A DNA stretch of 29,914 nt from Monoraphidium neglectum (taxonomy: Eukaryota > Chlorophyta > Chlorophyceae > Sphaeropleales > Selenastraceae): NCBI RefSeq assembly GCF_000611645.1, contig NW_014013291.1, forward strand, positions 1 through 29,914, given 5' to 3'. Shown piece by piece: positions 1 to 10,924 of the stretch. The stretch's first letter is position 1; the number at the start of each line of letters is the position of its first letter. The notes beneath the pieces are model-generated. The model saw nothing but the letters and a program-made list of their open reading frames with translations, was not told the origin of the DNA and ran no database searches. The translations under genes and the position numbers were made by a program.

Positions 1-1964
1 GCTGCTGCCCACGCTGCTGCTGCCGTACAGCATCCCCATCCGCTCCACCATCAAGGTCGGCGTCAACGGCTCCACCACCGACGGCAAGGTGCGCGCAGAG
101 TACGGCTTGACAGCAAGGAGGGGCCAGCAGGGACTGGAGCTTCCAGCGCCAGCTGCGGCGGGCCTCACTCTGTTGGCTTTCTGACTTGGCCCAGTCTGCT
201 GCGCCCAGGTTCTGGCCCAGCTGATGTTTTGCAGGCTTCGTGCCCTGCCCCCTCGTGTGACAACAGCAGACAATGCTTCCCCTGCTTCCTTTAAGCAAAT
301 CGCCACCTTCCGGGGTTGCTCACCGCACCTGCCACTTCTGCCCCCCTCCCTTTCCTCATTCCCTCTTCCCCCGCCCAGATCGACCTCATCTGGGGCCAGT
401 GGCACAACCTGCCCTCCCTGCCCTCGCCCATCCGCAACATCAACGGCATGTTCATGGGCGCGCTGCCCCACATGATGGAGCCGGTCTGGGGCCGCACCAT
501 GGAGTTTGTGGGGGACGACTTCTACAAGAAGAAGATGACTGGCTGGGGGTGTGATGAGCTGATTGCCAGCAAGTGTGTGGCTGCTTGGGTGCTCGCGTGT
601 GTGTGTCTGTGCATACGCGCGCGCATGTGCGTGCTTGCCTGATTGCTTACAAACAAGCTAGGTCCACATGCGGCCGCGTCGTGCAACTCCTGTCGCTCGC
701 TGCTCATGCCCACTGCCCCCCCCCCCGGCTGACACGCTGCCATCATGACTCACACCCAGCGCGAGCGCCACCTGGCCGACGGCACGGCGGGCGCGGTGGA
801 CCAGGCGATTGATCTGGGCAGCACCGCGGTGACCAACGTGGGGGAGCTCGTCTCCAACGTGGCCAGCACACTCATGGACACCGCCCGCAAGGTCTGCTGC
901 TGCCTGGACGGGCGCCAAGGATAGATACAAGGGGAGACAGGCGCTGCGTGGGGAGTGCTGTCACCGCACCAGGCCAGGAACCTACTCAGCCAGTTGCAGA
1001 AGGGAGCACGGCCGACAACTTTGGCCGTTCGCTTGTTTTCATTGCTTAAATCCCACTCCACCTCCAGTGAACCAGAACTAACCAACTCGCCCCCCCCCCC
1101 TGGCAGGCCGTGGACACCGGGAAGTACTACGCGGACACCACCACACAGGCCGCCCGCGAGACGGCGCGCTCCGCCGCCGACACCGCCACCGGCGCAGCGC
1201 GCTCCGCCTACGAGGTGCGTGGAGGTTGAAGACGTCGGCTGTTTCCTGTGAAACGCCGCAGGCCGGCCTATGCTGCACAAAGGCGCAGCATGCCGCGCTC
1301 GGCGGCGTGATAGTGCAGGTGAAGCATCTGGATATCTACCGAGGGAGTGCAGGCTCACACCTTCGCACTGGTTGCGCTGCATCGAACTCTGATTTTTGCT
1401 GGGGGCCAGCGAGCGTGCATTTCCTTCTGTGCCGCGGCTGAACCATTGCCCAGACACCTTATTCCACCTGTCTGGCTTCCTCCTGTCGCCCTGGCGGACC
1501 CACCACACATTATCCTCACTCCCGTCCCCGCAGTCCGTCCTGCCAGCTGATGTCAGCACCACCATGCGCAAGGTACCGCCCGCGCTTATAGTCCATGCTG
1601 CCATGTTGTTGCCCAATGAGTGCTTGCATCTCCTGCGCGCCAGACACACCAAGCCACGACCTGAAGCTTTTGGGCAGCTTTTTGGTCTCCTGAAGACCCC
1701 ATCATCAAACAATCACACCCTGCCTTCAAAGCCCGGCCCAACCCCAAGACATGCCCCTGTCAGACGAGGTGCCAAAACCCAAATCGCCAACGCCCCTGGA
1801 CATGCCCGTGACACCGAACAACTATCTTTCCCCCGCCACAGGACATGCCCATGACGGACAAGGCGCGCGAGGCGGCCGCACGCACAGCAGAGCGCGCCAG
1901 GGAGGCCGCCCGCGGTGCCACCGGCCCCATGGAGCCGTCGGGCACCCCGATCGTGGCGCGCTGA
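1..1964 (+). CDS. 3' part of an unrecognised protein with a LEA/perilipin-like amphipathic C-terminal half
   Basis: I do not recognise this gene; its 5' end lies outside the window. Visible exons: 1-88, 379 to about 576, 760-891, 1107-1214, 1534-1572 and 1842-1964 (TGA). All joins are phase 0 with AG/GT borders, except the donor of the second exon, which is unclear (candidates at 572-576, none strong). The first two exons encode a Leu/Pro-rich stretch, then an aromatic, Met-rich part (IDLIWGQWHNLP, ALPHMMEPVWGR, GDDFYKKKM). From exon 3 on the protein is Ala/Thr/Arg-rich with 11-residue-like amphipathic periodicity (AARETARSAADTATGAARSA, then AREAAARTAERAREAARGA), which is the look of LEA group 3 proteins or of lipid-droplet/perilipin helices. 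About 228 residues are visible. An in-frame ATG at 745 could instead start a separate short gene at exon 3. The exon set is likely; the function is unknown. Confidence 0.6.
592..640. repeat. alternating TG/CG tract at the start of an intron
   Basis: This is a run of alternating purine-pyrimidine dinucleotides (GTGTGT, then CGCGCGCATGTGCGTG) just after the unclear donor of the second exon of the first gene. It resembles the CA/TG tracts in other introns of this window. It may obscure the true splice site, because several GT dinucleotides are available in different phases. Confidence 0.7.
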
Positions 1965-2838
1965 GGGGTAGCGTGCACCGTCGTGCCCGGAAGCGGCCCG
2001 GCGGGCGCAGCGCGCCACAAGGAGCAGCGGTCCGCAGCGAGGGGGCCAGGTGGATATCAGATGCGAGGGAGGTGGGGTGTTCAGGATCTGCCTTCGTCTA
2101 GAAGCCGGGGTGGGATGCTGTATATGCTGCAGGACGCTGGAGGCCGGTGCGTTGGTGGCTGGCTTTCTTCCTTGGGGTACGAGGCAATCCACCTGCAGCC
2201 TGACATGATTCCACAGCCGATATTGGCATGCCTTCGGCGCATACATCCCGATTGCGCTCTAACCAACGCGTGTTGACGGGGGAGGGCTGCGCATGGCGGT
2301 GGCAACGCTGACTCGGTTGCGCATGGACGTGCACGCATGCATGTGACGGCGTGCAAGGCGATGCTAATGCAAGAGGCTGCGACGGCTGCCGGATTCCTGG
2401 GAAGGCAACTTAAAAGCGGTGTTTACACTTGCATGCACCTGCCAAGTTGTGGCTTGAAAAAGTTGAGGTGAAAGGTGTGGCGGCGGCCTGGGCGTTCCTT
2501 TGTAAGGGGAGGTGTAAAATGCGAGGATGAGCTTAAACGGAAAAGCTTGATCAAAACCTTGAGTGGAGCCAGCACATGTATCAATCACCAGGTGATAGCA
2601 AACTTGAAATCCATCCCGAAGCGTCAGCCGCCCCACCTGCGCGGCTACTGTTTAGCGCCGCTCTCGTCAGGCGGCCGCCCTCAAAGCTTTTGAGCCCAGC
2701 ACACCACCACCTCTGCACAAAAACCTGCCCTGACTGCTCAACTCCCGGCAGCCTCGCCGTACGCCTTACTGGCCCTGTCCTTGCCCACACCGTGGACGAC
2801 TGATCCATGCCGGTTCATCTGCATGCTCGGTGCAGCAA
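1965..2838. other. Intergenic region between two convergent genes
   Basis: This stretch separates the TGA at 1964 (+ strand gene) from the stop at 2839 (- strand gene), so it holds two 3' flanks and no promoter is expected. TGTAA, the usual polyadenylation motif of green algae, occurs on the + strand at 2501-2505 and 2513-2517, and on the - strand at 2427-2423. Short open frames here have no coding look and no splice-consistent partners. I see no RNA gene or mobile element. Confidence 0.6.
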
Positions 2839-5800
2839 TCATCCCGTAGCTGCGCCACTCGCAGCTGCGCTGCCGGCAGCTGCACTAGGCCCTTTCTCGA
2901 CGCCACTAGGCTGCTCCAGAGCAGTGAGCTTGGTGACTGCCGCAGGCCCTATGGACGCCTCTGCTGCTGCGACTGGGGCCCTGCCGCCATGGCCACCGCC
3001 GCTGCTGTTGCCGCCGCTGCCAATGCGCACGGACAGCGCTGCAGCCGGCTCCTGCCTCTCTGATTGGCTGCCCCCCGTCTGCCGCTGTCGGTTTGGCTGC
3101 GAGCCGCCAGAGGCACGCTGCTGCTGGAATGAGTCATGGTCACCACCTGTGCTGACGTTCTCCACTGGCATTGCTGCGGCAGCTGTGAATGTGTAAGCCT
3201 CCTCGCCTTCCGCCGCCTTTGCAGCCGCTGCTGTCTCTGTCCCAGTTTGGAGTGAAGTCACAGCTGGCACCAGCCCCGCCGCGCCATGCCCGCCGCCGGC
3301 GGCCGCACCCTCCACTGCGCTGCCCAAGCATGCTGCAATGCCGAGTGTCGCGGGTGGCGGCTTTGCCAAAGGTCGCGACGGCCGTGCTTCCGCCCTGTGT
3401 GCCGCGGCCTGATTGCAGGTCGTTGTGTCCTCTGAGTCCACCACCACCGGTGCTGACGCAACGGCGGTAGGTGCTGCACCTGAAGCCGCTGCTGCCAGCG
3501 CCTGTGCTGGCAATTTTGCTGACGCTGCCACCACCGCTGTCGGCACGCCCGTTGCTGCTGCTGCTGCTGCTCCTGCTGCTGCTGCCTCTGCCTCCGGTGA
3601 CAGGTCCACTTCAAGCTCGTCGTAGTCATCCACAGGCGCAGCTGCCTGGCAGGCAGCTGCCGGAGCCGCCACTGCTTGGGTGCCTGCCTGAGCTGGGGCA
3701 GCAGGGGGGCCCAAGGGGAGCAGGGTGCCCTCGTCCTGTTCCAGCGGCACCGCCTCCTCCTCTGAGCCGTTGTGGACGTGGCCCCATGCTGATGCGGCGG
3801 CTGCGCTTGCCGAGCCGGCCCGCTGGGCTGCGCACGGCCCCGCTGGGCCTGCTGGCACCTCGCTGATCCCTGTTGGCGTTGCAGCCCCTTCATCCAAGCG
3901 CTGCGGCGGTGTGGCCGTTGCAGCTGCTGCAGGAACCTGAAGATGCTCGCCACCTTCAAGACCCCTCTGGCCACCCGCAGCCGCCGCCTCCCCATCGCTT
4001 CGCTCTTCCTCCTGTGTCAGGCCAGTGCTTTTCTGAGCCGGGTCGCAATTAGCCTCAGCGGCGCCTGCGGCAACCATCTCTGCCGCGTCTGAATCCGCCA
4101 TGACGGCGTCTGCTGGGCTCGCATCCGCAGGGCCGGTCGCCAATCCCTCGGCGGCGCCGCTCGAGACGCCGCCGACAGCCGCCCCGTCACCTGCTGCTGA
4201 GCGCGGTGCAGCTGCCGCCGCGGCTGCAGCAGCGGCCCCTGCTGTGGCTACTTTGGCGGCCAGGGCCGCGTCACAGGTGACGGCCTCCATTTCAGAGTCC
4301 ATCTCTGCGCCCTCCTCAGCCGCCATATCGATTGATCTCGCCGCGCTGCCCGCGCCGCCCCAACTGGCGTCACCGGCGCCCTCCGCCTCGCCTGGCGCGA
4401 CCACGCCTTGAGCGCCGCCCGGCATCCCGTGCGCCTCTGACCCCCCGGCGACCGTGTTGGCCGCAGCCTTCTCGTTGCTGCACGGGCTCACAACGGGCGA
4501 AAGGCTGGCCACGATTTGCTCTTCATCCTCTGGTGAAAGGGGCGTCGGCTGGATCGTCTCCTCCTGAGGCCGCGCCTGCGACTGCGGTTGCTGTTGTGAC
4601 TGCGGCTGCTGTTGCTGTTGCGACTGCGGCTGCTCTTGCGACCGCAGCTGCGACTGCGGCTGTCGTGGCGGCTGGGACTGCGGCGACGCTGCACCCCCGC
4701 CAGGCCCCTCACCCTGCGACGGGTTCCGCAAGTCGTCGCCGGCATCATCCGCCGGCTGCGTCGCCGCATGTTCCACTTCCAGCTGCTGCTCGCCTGCCTG
4801 GGGCCCACCCGCGTCCCCCTTAGCCCCCTGCTGCTGCCCGGCTAGCTCACGAGATGCTTGCTCGTCGCCGCCGGCCACCTCAGCCATCGGCTCGTCTGAT
4901 GCCTTAGCTGCTGCCACTGCCCCATCCTGCGGCTCCGGGTTCTGCTCTCTTGCACAAATCTCCTGGCCTGACGGCAGACTGCAACCTTTCCGCTCCTCAA
5001 ACGCTGTGCCCTGGCTTTGGTTGCTGCCCTGCAAGACAGGCAGCGCCGCCCTTTGCAGCGTCGCGCTCGGCGCTTCGCCAGCTGGCATCCCTGCCGTGCC
5101 CATCGGCGTCTCGGCCGGCGCGGCGGCGAGGAGCAGGAGCCGCTGCTTGCGGGCCCTCAGCTGCGGGGCTGCCGTCGCAGGTGCGGGACCAGCACCCGCA
5201 ACCGGTTTCTCGCCTGCACCCTGCGTGGCCGGTGTCGCCATTGCCAACCGCTGCATCTTGATGCCACGGCCAGAGCGCGTGCTGCCGGCGGCCGCCTTGT
5301 TGCCGTTCTTACAGCCGTCACAGCCCCCGCCAGCAGCGGCGGCCGGAGCCGCGCCGGCCGCGCCACAGCTGCCGCCGCCGCTGCCATCCAAGAACGGCGC
5401 AAGGGCTGCCCAGCAGGCGCGGTACGCCGAGGCCGCCGCCTCGTCTCCGCGCTGCCGCGCCTCCAGGGACCAGTTCCAGGCGCACGCCACGAGCCACGAC
5501 AGCTGCTGCCTTGGGAACGCCCCGTGCGCCGCCGCACACCCAGCATCTGGCCGTGCCGTGCCGCAGGCCTCAGGAGACGGCTGCGCCGCCGCCTCGCGCC
5601 CGTCAGCTTGCGCGTTGATGTGCAGGCCCTGCAAGACATCCCTCACCCGGTCAAAGACCCGGACCCGGACAGATTGACTGCCCGCCAGCCGCAGCAGCCG
5701 CTGCGCCGCGTCCGCCGCATCCGCGGCCGCGCCAGCCGCGCCGCCGCGCCGCTCCGCTGCGAGCCGCAGGGCGAAGCCCAGGGCAAGCATCGCGGCGGGC

Positions 5801-8800
5801 TCGCTGCGCCAGGGGCGCGGGTCGAGGCACGCGAGCGCGGCGAGCAGGGCGTCGCGCGCGCGCGCCGCGGGGTGCTGCGAGAGAGCGGCCAGGAGGCGCC
5901 GGTGCTTCGAGGTTGCGGATTCGTGGGTGGCTAGCAGCAGCTCGAGCTTCAGCGTGCCCAGATCGCCGCCGCAGGCAGGGGCGGGCACGGGCGCCGCGGC
6001 CCCGCCTGATCTGGCCCTGCTGCTCGGCGCTACGGCTGTTGCTGCTCCTGCGCTCCCCCAGGCGCCGTCGGCCGCCGCCGCGCCACCGCTGCCGCCGCCG
6101 CCGCCGCCACGGCAGCTGGCGCCCTCTACATGCCGCAGCTCGCGCACGACTGCTTTTGCTTGCCGCAGCAGCGCTGCGTCGGCTGGCGACTCATCATGGG
6201 CGCTGAGCAGCGCGGCTGCAGCCATTTGCAGTGCGTGCACGCGTGCCCTGCGTGATGCAGCAGCAAAGGACGCCGCTTCGCCCTCAACCTCTGCTGCGGA
6301 GGTGTCATCCTCATCGCCACCAGCGCTGTCGCCGCCCTCACCGCTGATGCTACGGCCGGGCCAGGCGAGCGCGATCGCGCTGCGGTGCAGGTCCGCTGCA
6401 GCCTGATGCAGCATCGCTGCGGCACGCCACGCCTGGGCGTGGCAGGCCGCCGCCCCGGCCTCCGACGCCATTCGCGCGCCCGCCGCGCCCTGCGCAAGGC
6501 GCACACGCCACTCGTCCATGGCTTGGGCTGCATCTGGCCGAGGGAGGGATGCTGCCACAGCCGCGGCGCACAGCCGCGCAGCCTGCCCTGCCTCCATGAG
6601 CATGTCGACATCTGTCGGGAAGCGCGATGCTGGCGACGCGGCCGCTGGTTGTCTGCGCTCCCGCCACATGTGCAGCAAGCGACCGAGCACGGCCAGCGCC
6701 GCCGCAGGGGGTGCTGTGGGTGGCGGCGGCATAGCCGCTGCGGCGCCAGCTGCAGGGGCGGCGCCGGCGGCCGTCGGGGGCGCGGCGGCGTTGGCGAGGG
6801 CGCGGCGCCACTCCACGAGAACGCGCCAGGCGGCGGGCGGGGCGCCGGCCGCGCAGCACTCGTCGTAGGCCAGCTGAGGGCGAGGCCGGGGCAGAGCGTC
6901 GGGTATGTGAGGGGTAAGCAGCGTGCTCATTGGTTGGGGCTGGGCGCGTGCCAGCCTTTCGCCCACTAATGCCAAGTATGTTGATGATGGTTGTCATGAA
7001 TACGCTCCTCCCTTGTTATCCACATGCTCCCTGCGCATGTTGCAACTGTGACCCCTGACACCCCGCAAGCGAGCAAGGCGGCCAGTACGCACAATGAGGG
7101 AGCTGCCCACCTGCATGACATGGGGTGCTCCACCACCCCCGGCCCCCGCTGCCGCAGCAGCCGGCAGCGACTCCACCAGCTTGCACACGCGCCGCCACAG
7201 GCCGCCGTCCTCCTCACCGCCCGCCTCCTCGCATTCCCTGCTGCAGTCGCCGCCTCTAAGCTCCACGGCTGCGTCGCTGCTAGCGGTGGCGGCGTCCGCG
7301 CCCTGCTGCTGGTGACTCATCAACGCCAGCAGCACCCTCAACTCGAGGAGCTTGCCGACCGCGCAGCCCGCCCCGCCCGGCGGCTCGTGGCGCCCGGCTT
7401 GCGCCAGGTACTCCAGCGCTGCGCCCCGCTGCCCCTGGCCCGCGCAGCACGCGGCCAGCAGGCGGGCTGTCCGTGCGTGGCAGCGGCCTGGGGGGCTGTA
7501 GAAGAGCGCGGACGAGAGCATCTGGCGAGCGGCTGCGGGGTGGCGCCGCGTGTGGAGGGACAGGCCTCGAGAGTAGAGCAGCGCGTGGCAGCGCGCGCGG
7601 GCCTCGGGGACCTGATGAAAGGAGGAAGTTTTCGGCATAGGGAAGAGGAGGGATAATTCGCGACTGGCCGCCGCAGGTGGGAAGGAAACAAGCACGCGAC
7701 GTCGCTGAGGTTGACCGGCACACACTCTCGGCGTCACGGGCTGCTGCCATTGCTGTCCCCTGCCTGGGGCGCGGCTGCAGGCACACAGCTGGACGCGGGA
7801 CGTGGGTTTGCCCAGCGCGGGCCGCCCAGCAGGAGGCGCCGCAGGTGGGACCAGCCGGCTCACCTTCTTGACGGCTTCTGCTGCGTCATCGTCCGCCAGG
7901 ATCTCCAGCGCCACGCTGTCGGCCGCAGAGGGCTGCGCATCATTCTGCACAATAAAGGCCCACGACATGCGGCTCCCAGGGATTAGTCGCACAGACGTGC
8001 CTACGGTATTGTCGAAGCGCGACCTTTGGACACCCCTGCACCACTTGAAACCGCTACAATGAGCCTCCTGCAATGTGGATGAGCAAACAGTGTAAACCCG
8101 ACACACACAACTACTGCAGCTGCAGACAGCCTTCAGAGTGAAAAAGGCACTGCCCACCTGATGAGCCAACAACAGCTCTGCCAGCACCATGGAAGGGTCG
8201 TGGCGCCCAGGGAACGCCCGCAACGCCGCCATCGCTGTGCGCAGCAGCAGCCGCGCATCCCCGGCGTGTGCCATGTCGCAGCCCGCGGCAAACGCGCGGA
8301 GTGCCTCGCAGCACGCGCGTGCGTCGGGGCAGCCGGAAGCGAGCCAGGCGCACAAGTCATCGGCTGCCTGCTCATGCCGCCCTAACGCCAGGTGTGCGCG
8401 GATCAGCAGCTTCAAAGCGCGCGCGCCTACGGCAGCGGCTCGCGGTCGGGCGCCGCCCGCGCCCTGCAAGGCCGCCGTGGCGCATTCTAGGGCAAGCTGG
8501 GGATTCTTTGCGTCGAGGTGGGCGTCGGCGGTGCGCAGGCGGACCTGCGGCATCGTACGTGGATGTGTTGGGTGCAAACGTGCAGCCGCCCCCAGTGAGC
8601 TTATCGCCTCCAGCTGGCTCTCTTGCAGTTGACCAAATGATCGAGCGGATGCCCGCTGCATTCGGGCCGGTGCGCTCTGCATGTGACCAAAACTTGACGT
8701 GACCCTGTGCCCCCATCATGCACTCCCCCTTCCTTACCTCCGCCAGCGCTTCTTCCAGGCCCTGGTCCCAAGCAACACGATCTTTGCGCGCACGCTGCGC

Positions 8801-10924
8801 CGGTCCTTGGCCACCGAGCTGGTCCAGCAGCCCGTCCCCCTCCTGGCCCAGCCCCCTCACGAGCGCAAGGCAGTGGGCCAGCAGTCCCTCTGCACACTGC
8901 AGCAGCTGCGCGGCGCTGCGGCCAGCGCCCAAGCGCGGCGCGCCGGCGCCGCCAGCAGCGTGGATGGGAGCGGCCGCGGCCTGGGCGGCCAAGGTTTCGG
9001 CCAATTCTTGGCAGAGTAGGGCTGTGTCGGAGGGGGGTAGGAGGCAGACGTCCAGGAGGCGCTGCATGCGGGCCACCAGGTTTGACCAGAGTGCCTGACA
9101 ATGTGTGGGGTTTGATCAGGGCCCAGCCAAACATGAGCTCTTGCAAGGGTAGACAAGTGTCAATATGGACAGCTGCTGTGCTTGAGATAATGTTGTATCC
9201 GCAAGGGCACTTGGGCAACACAAACAAACAACGTAGCTCCAAACAACTGCAACAATTGCTCAGCAACACTGCAGCAGCTCTGCATGTGCTCGCCTGGTGG
9301 CCGGCGTTGCCCGCCAGCACCATGCTGCCCTGTAGTGCGTGGAACTGCAGGAGCTGTGCCGCGCATCGCACATCGGCTGCCTGGCTGGGGTCTGAGCCGA
9401 GCGCCTCAAGTGCTGGCAGCCGCTCTCGCAGCCGCTGGCAGGGCCACCCGGCGGCGTCGGGGCGGCCGACAGAGAGCCAGGCCTTGGCTGCCTGTGCTGG
9501 GCGGGCAGGCAACCTCGTGGTTGTGTGGCTGACGCGCATGCTCTCGGGCAGCATGGCAGGTCAGGCTGCAGGCTGACGGTGGGTTCCTATTATAAGATTA
9601 AACGGCTCAAGGGCGGCTGGAAACACCCAGATATAGTGCCTGTCGCACCTCCGCTAGGGGCGTCAGCATGGTCAGGAGCTCGTCAGGGCCTAGGTCAGTC
9701 GGCGGCTCGTCATCACCACGCTCGCATGCGGCTGCCCACATCTGCCTGCAGATGTGATTTGCGACCGCATGCACACGGGGTGAGAATGGGCCCCGCGCAA
9801 TGCTTGGCATGCATGCAGCTCGCAGCATGGGGCAGGCACGTCCAGGGCAAGCCGCCAGCCATTCACAGGCCCCATGCGAGAGTCTGTAAGCTGCCTGCAG
9901 TGGGGGCTGAGGTCCGACATGCAATCATGCACGGCGCTCATGCGCAGGTCGTGGCCCTTCTATTTCCTGGAATCCTCACCTTGCAGTGTCGTGGTAGGGC
10001 ATGGCCTCGTCTGATGCTGATGCCTCCTGGCTGTGATGAGCCAGGATGGTGCAGCACACAGCCTGATGGGTGGGCGGTGCGTGCAGTTGGGGAAGCATGG
10101 CGGCGATGGTCTTGTAAAGCACTTGAGACTGCGATAACGGCCGCGTGAGGCGGCGATGCCAAGCAGGACCTGCAGCCATATCATGCCAGAATATTATGCA
10201 ACGAAGAGACATAAGGGAATTGGCGGCAGCAGCCCAAAAGCCTCACCCAGCAGCAGGCGCTGGCTTCAAGCAACTGGGGCGCCGCGTTGCGGCCGTGATC
10301 GCCGCAGCGGCTGCCGGGCTGCCCGGCACCACCGCTGAGGAGCGCCGGCAGGCACGTGGCGCACACGTCCAGCTGCCGCCGCGCAGCCGTCAGGTCATCG
10401 TGGTGCTGATACAGGTAAGTGCCCTCACTCGTTGCCAGGCGCTCTGCGCACCGTCGCAGCGCTTCCAGAGCGAGCGGCAGGCGGCGCGCCGCGGCTCCAG
10501 GGCTGAGCGGCGGCGCGGGGACGGCCGCTGGAGCCTGCGCACAGGGTGCTGCGTCTAAAGGGTCTGCTACGGGCATGGCAGCGGCAGCCGCGCATTGTGC
10601 AGCGGGGGCCGGGGGCGTTGCTGCGGGCGGCGGCGCTGGCGGCGGTGCTGGCGGCGGCACAGGACCGGCGGGGGTCGCCACGGCCGGCTGCGGCTCCATG
10701 CGTCCAGATCCATTGGCGTTGCCACCATCATCTCGTTCCGCAGCCACAAGGCCATGGAACGTGGCCAGTGCCTGCGTCCTGCTCGACGCCGCGCCCCTCA
10801 GCGGGGGCAGCGCTGCGGCTGATGGCGTGCGCCGCAGTGGCGCAGATTTCGCCGGGGTGCTTCCATGTGCGGCTGTGACTCCTGCCTGTGAATGCAAGAG
10901 CGTGCGTTTGCGGCCCTTGAACAT
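2839..10924 (-). CDS. Very large TPR/helical-repeat protein, SPO22/ZIP4/TEX11-like, with a long disordered tail
   Basis: Nine exons on the minus strand, in transcription order: 10924-10247, 10128-9980, 9883-9649, about 9542-9321, 9094-8738, 8544-8158, 7944-7864, 7611-7111 and 6873-2839. Phases agree throughout; the edges of exon 4 are uncertain. The product is about 2214 residues. Residues 1-150 are Pro/Ala-rich. Residues ~150-1370 are alpha-helical Ala/Leu repeats of TPR type (for example ALECATAAL, RALKLLIRAHLALGRHEQAA, LLELRVLLALM). Near residue 1335 the motif LSWLVACAWNWSLEARQRG is followed by YRACWAALAPFL. An L..(A/L)WN segment followed by a Y/W...L.FL helix is typical of the SPO22/ZIP4/TEX11 family, which promotes meiotic crossovers as a scaffold beside the synaptonemal complex. 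The rest (~1370-2214) is low-complexity Ala/Gln/Glu/Ser. ATG 10924 (MFKGRKRTLL) is preferred over an in-frame ATG at 11080. Other TPR scaffolds remain possible; the TPR-like nature is surer than the family. Confidence 0.55.
4574..4683 (-). repeat. Coding CTG/CGACTG minisatellite encoding a Gln/Ser repeat
   Basis: Inside the last exon of the large TPR-like gene, short units built on CTGCGG, TTGCTG and CGACTG are repeated. On the minus strand they are read as QSQ, QQQQQPQSQ and similar runs, around residue 1625. Neighbouring CTG runs near 3553-3592 and Ala runs near 4210-4240 show the same slippage-prone composition. The frame stays open through all of them, which suggests selection for a disordered tail. 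Confidence 0.75.

Noticed and set aside
750..1712. 320-codon open frame on the minus strand
   Set aside because: It lies across four spliced + strand exons and their introns, is Arg/Gly/Ser-rich as expected for a GC-rich shadow frame, and shows no motif.
5017..5934. 305-codon and other long + strand frames opposite the large TPR-like gene
   Set aside because: Arg/Ala-rich mirror frames of a long GC-rich exon. The minus frame is longer, continues splice-consistently through eight other exons and has helical-repeat character.
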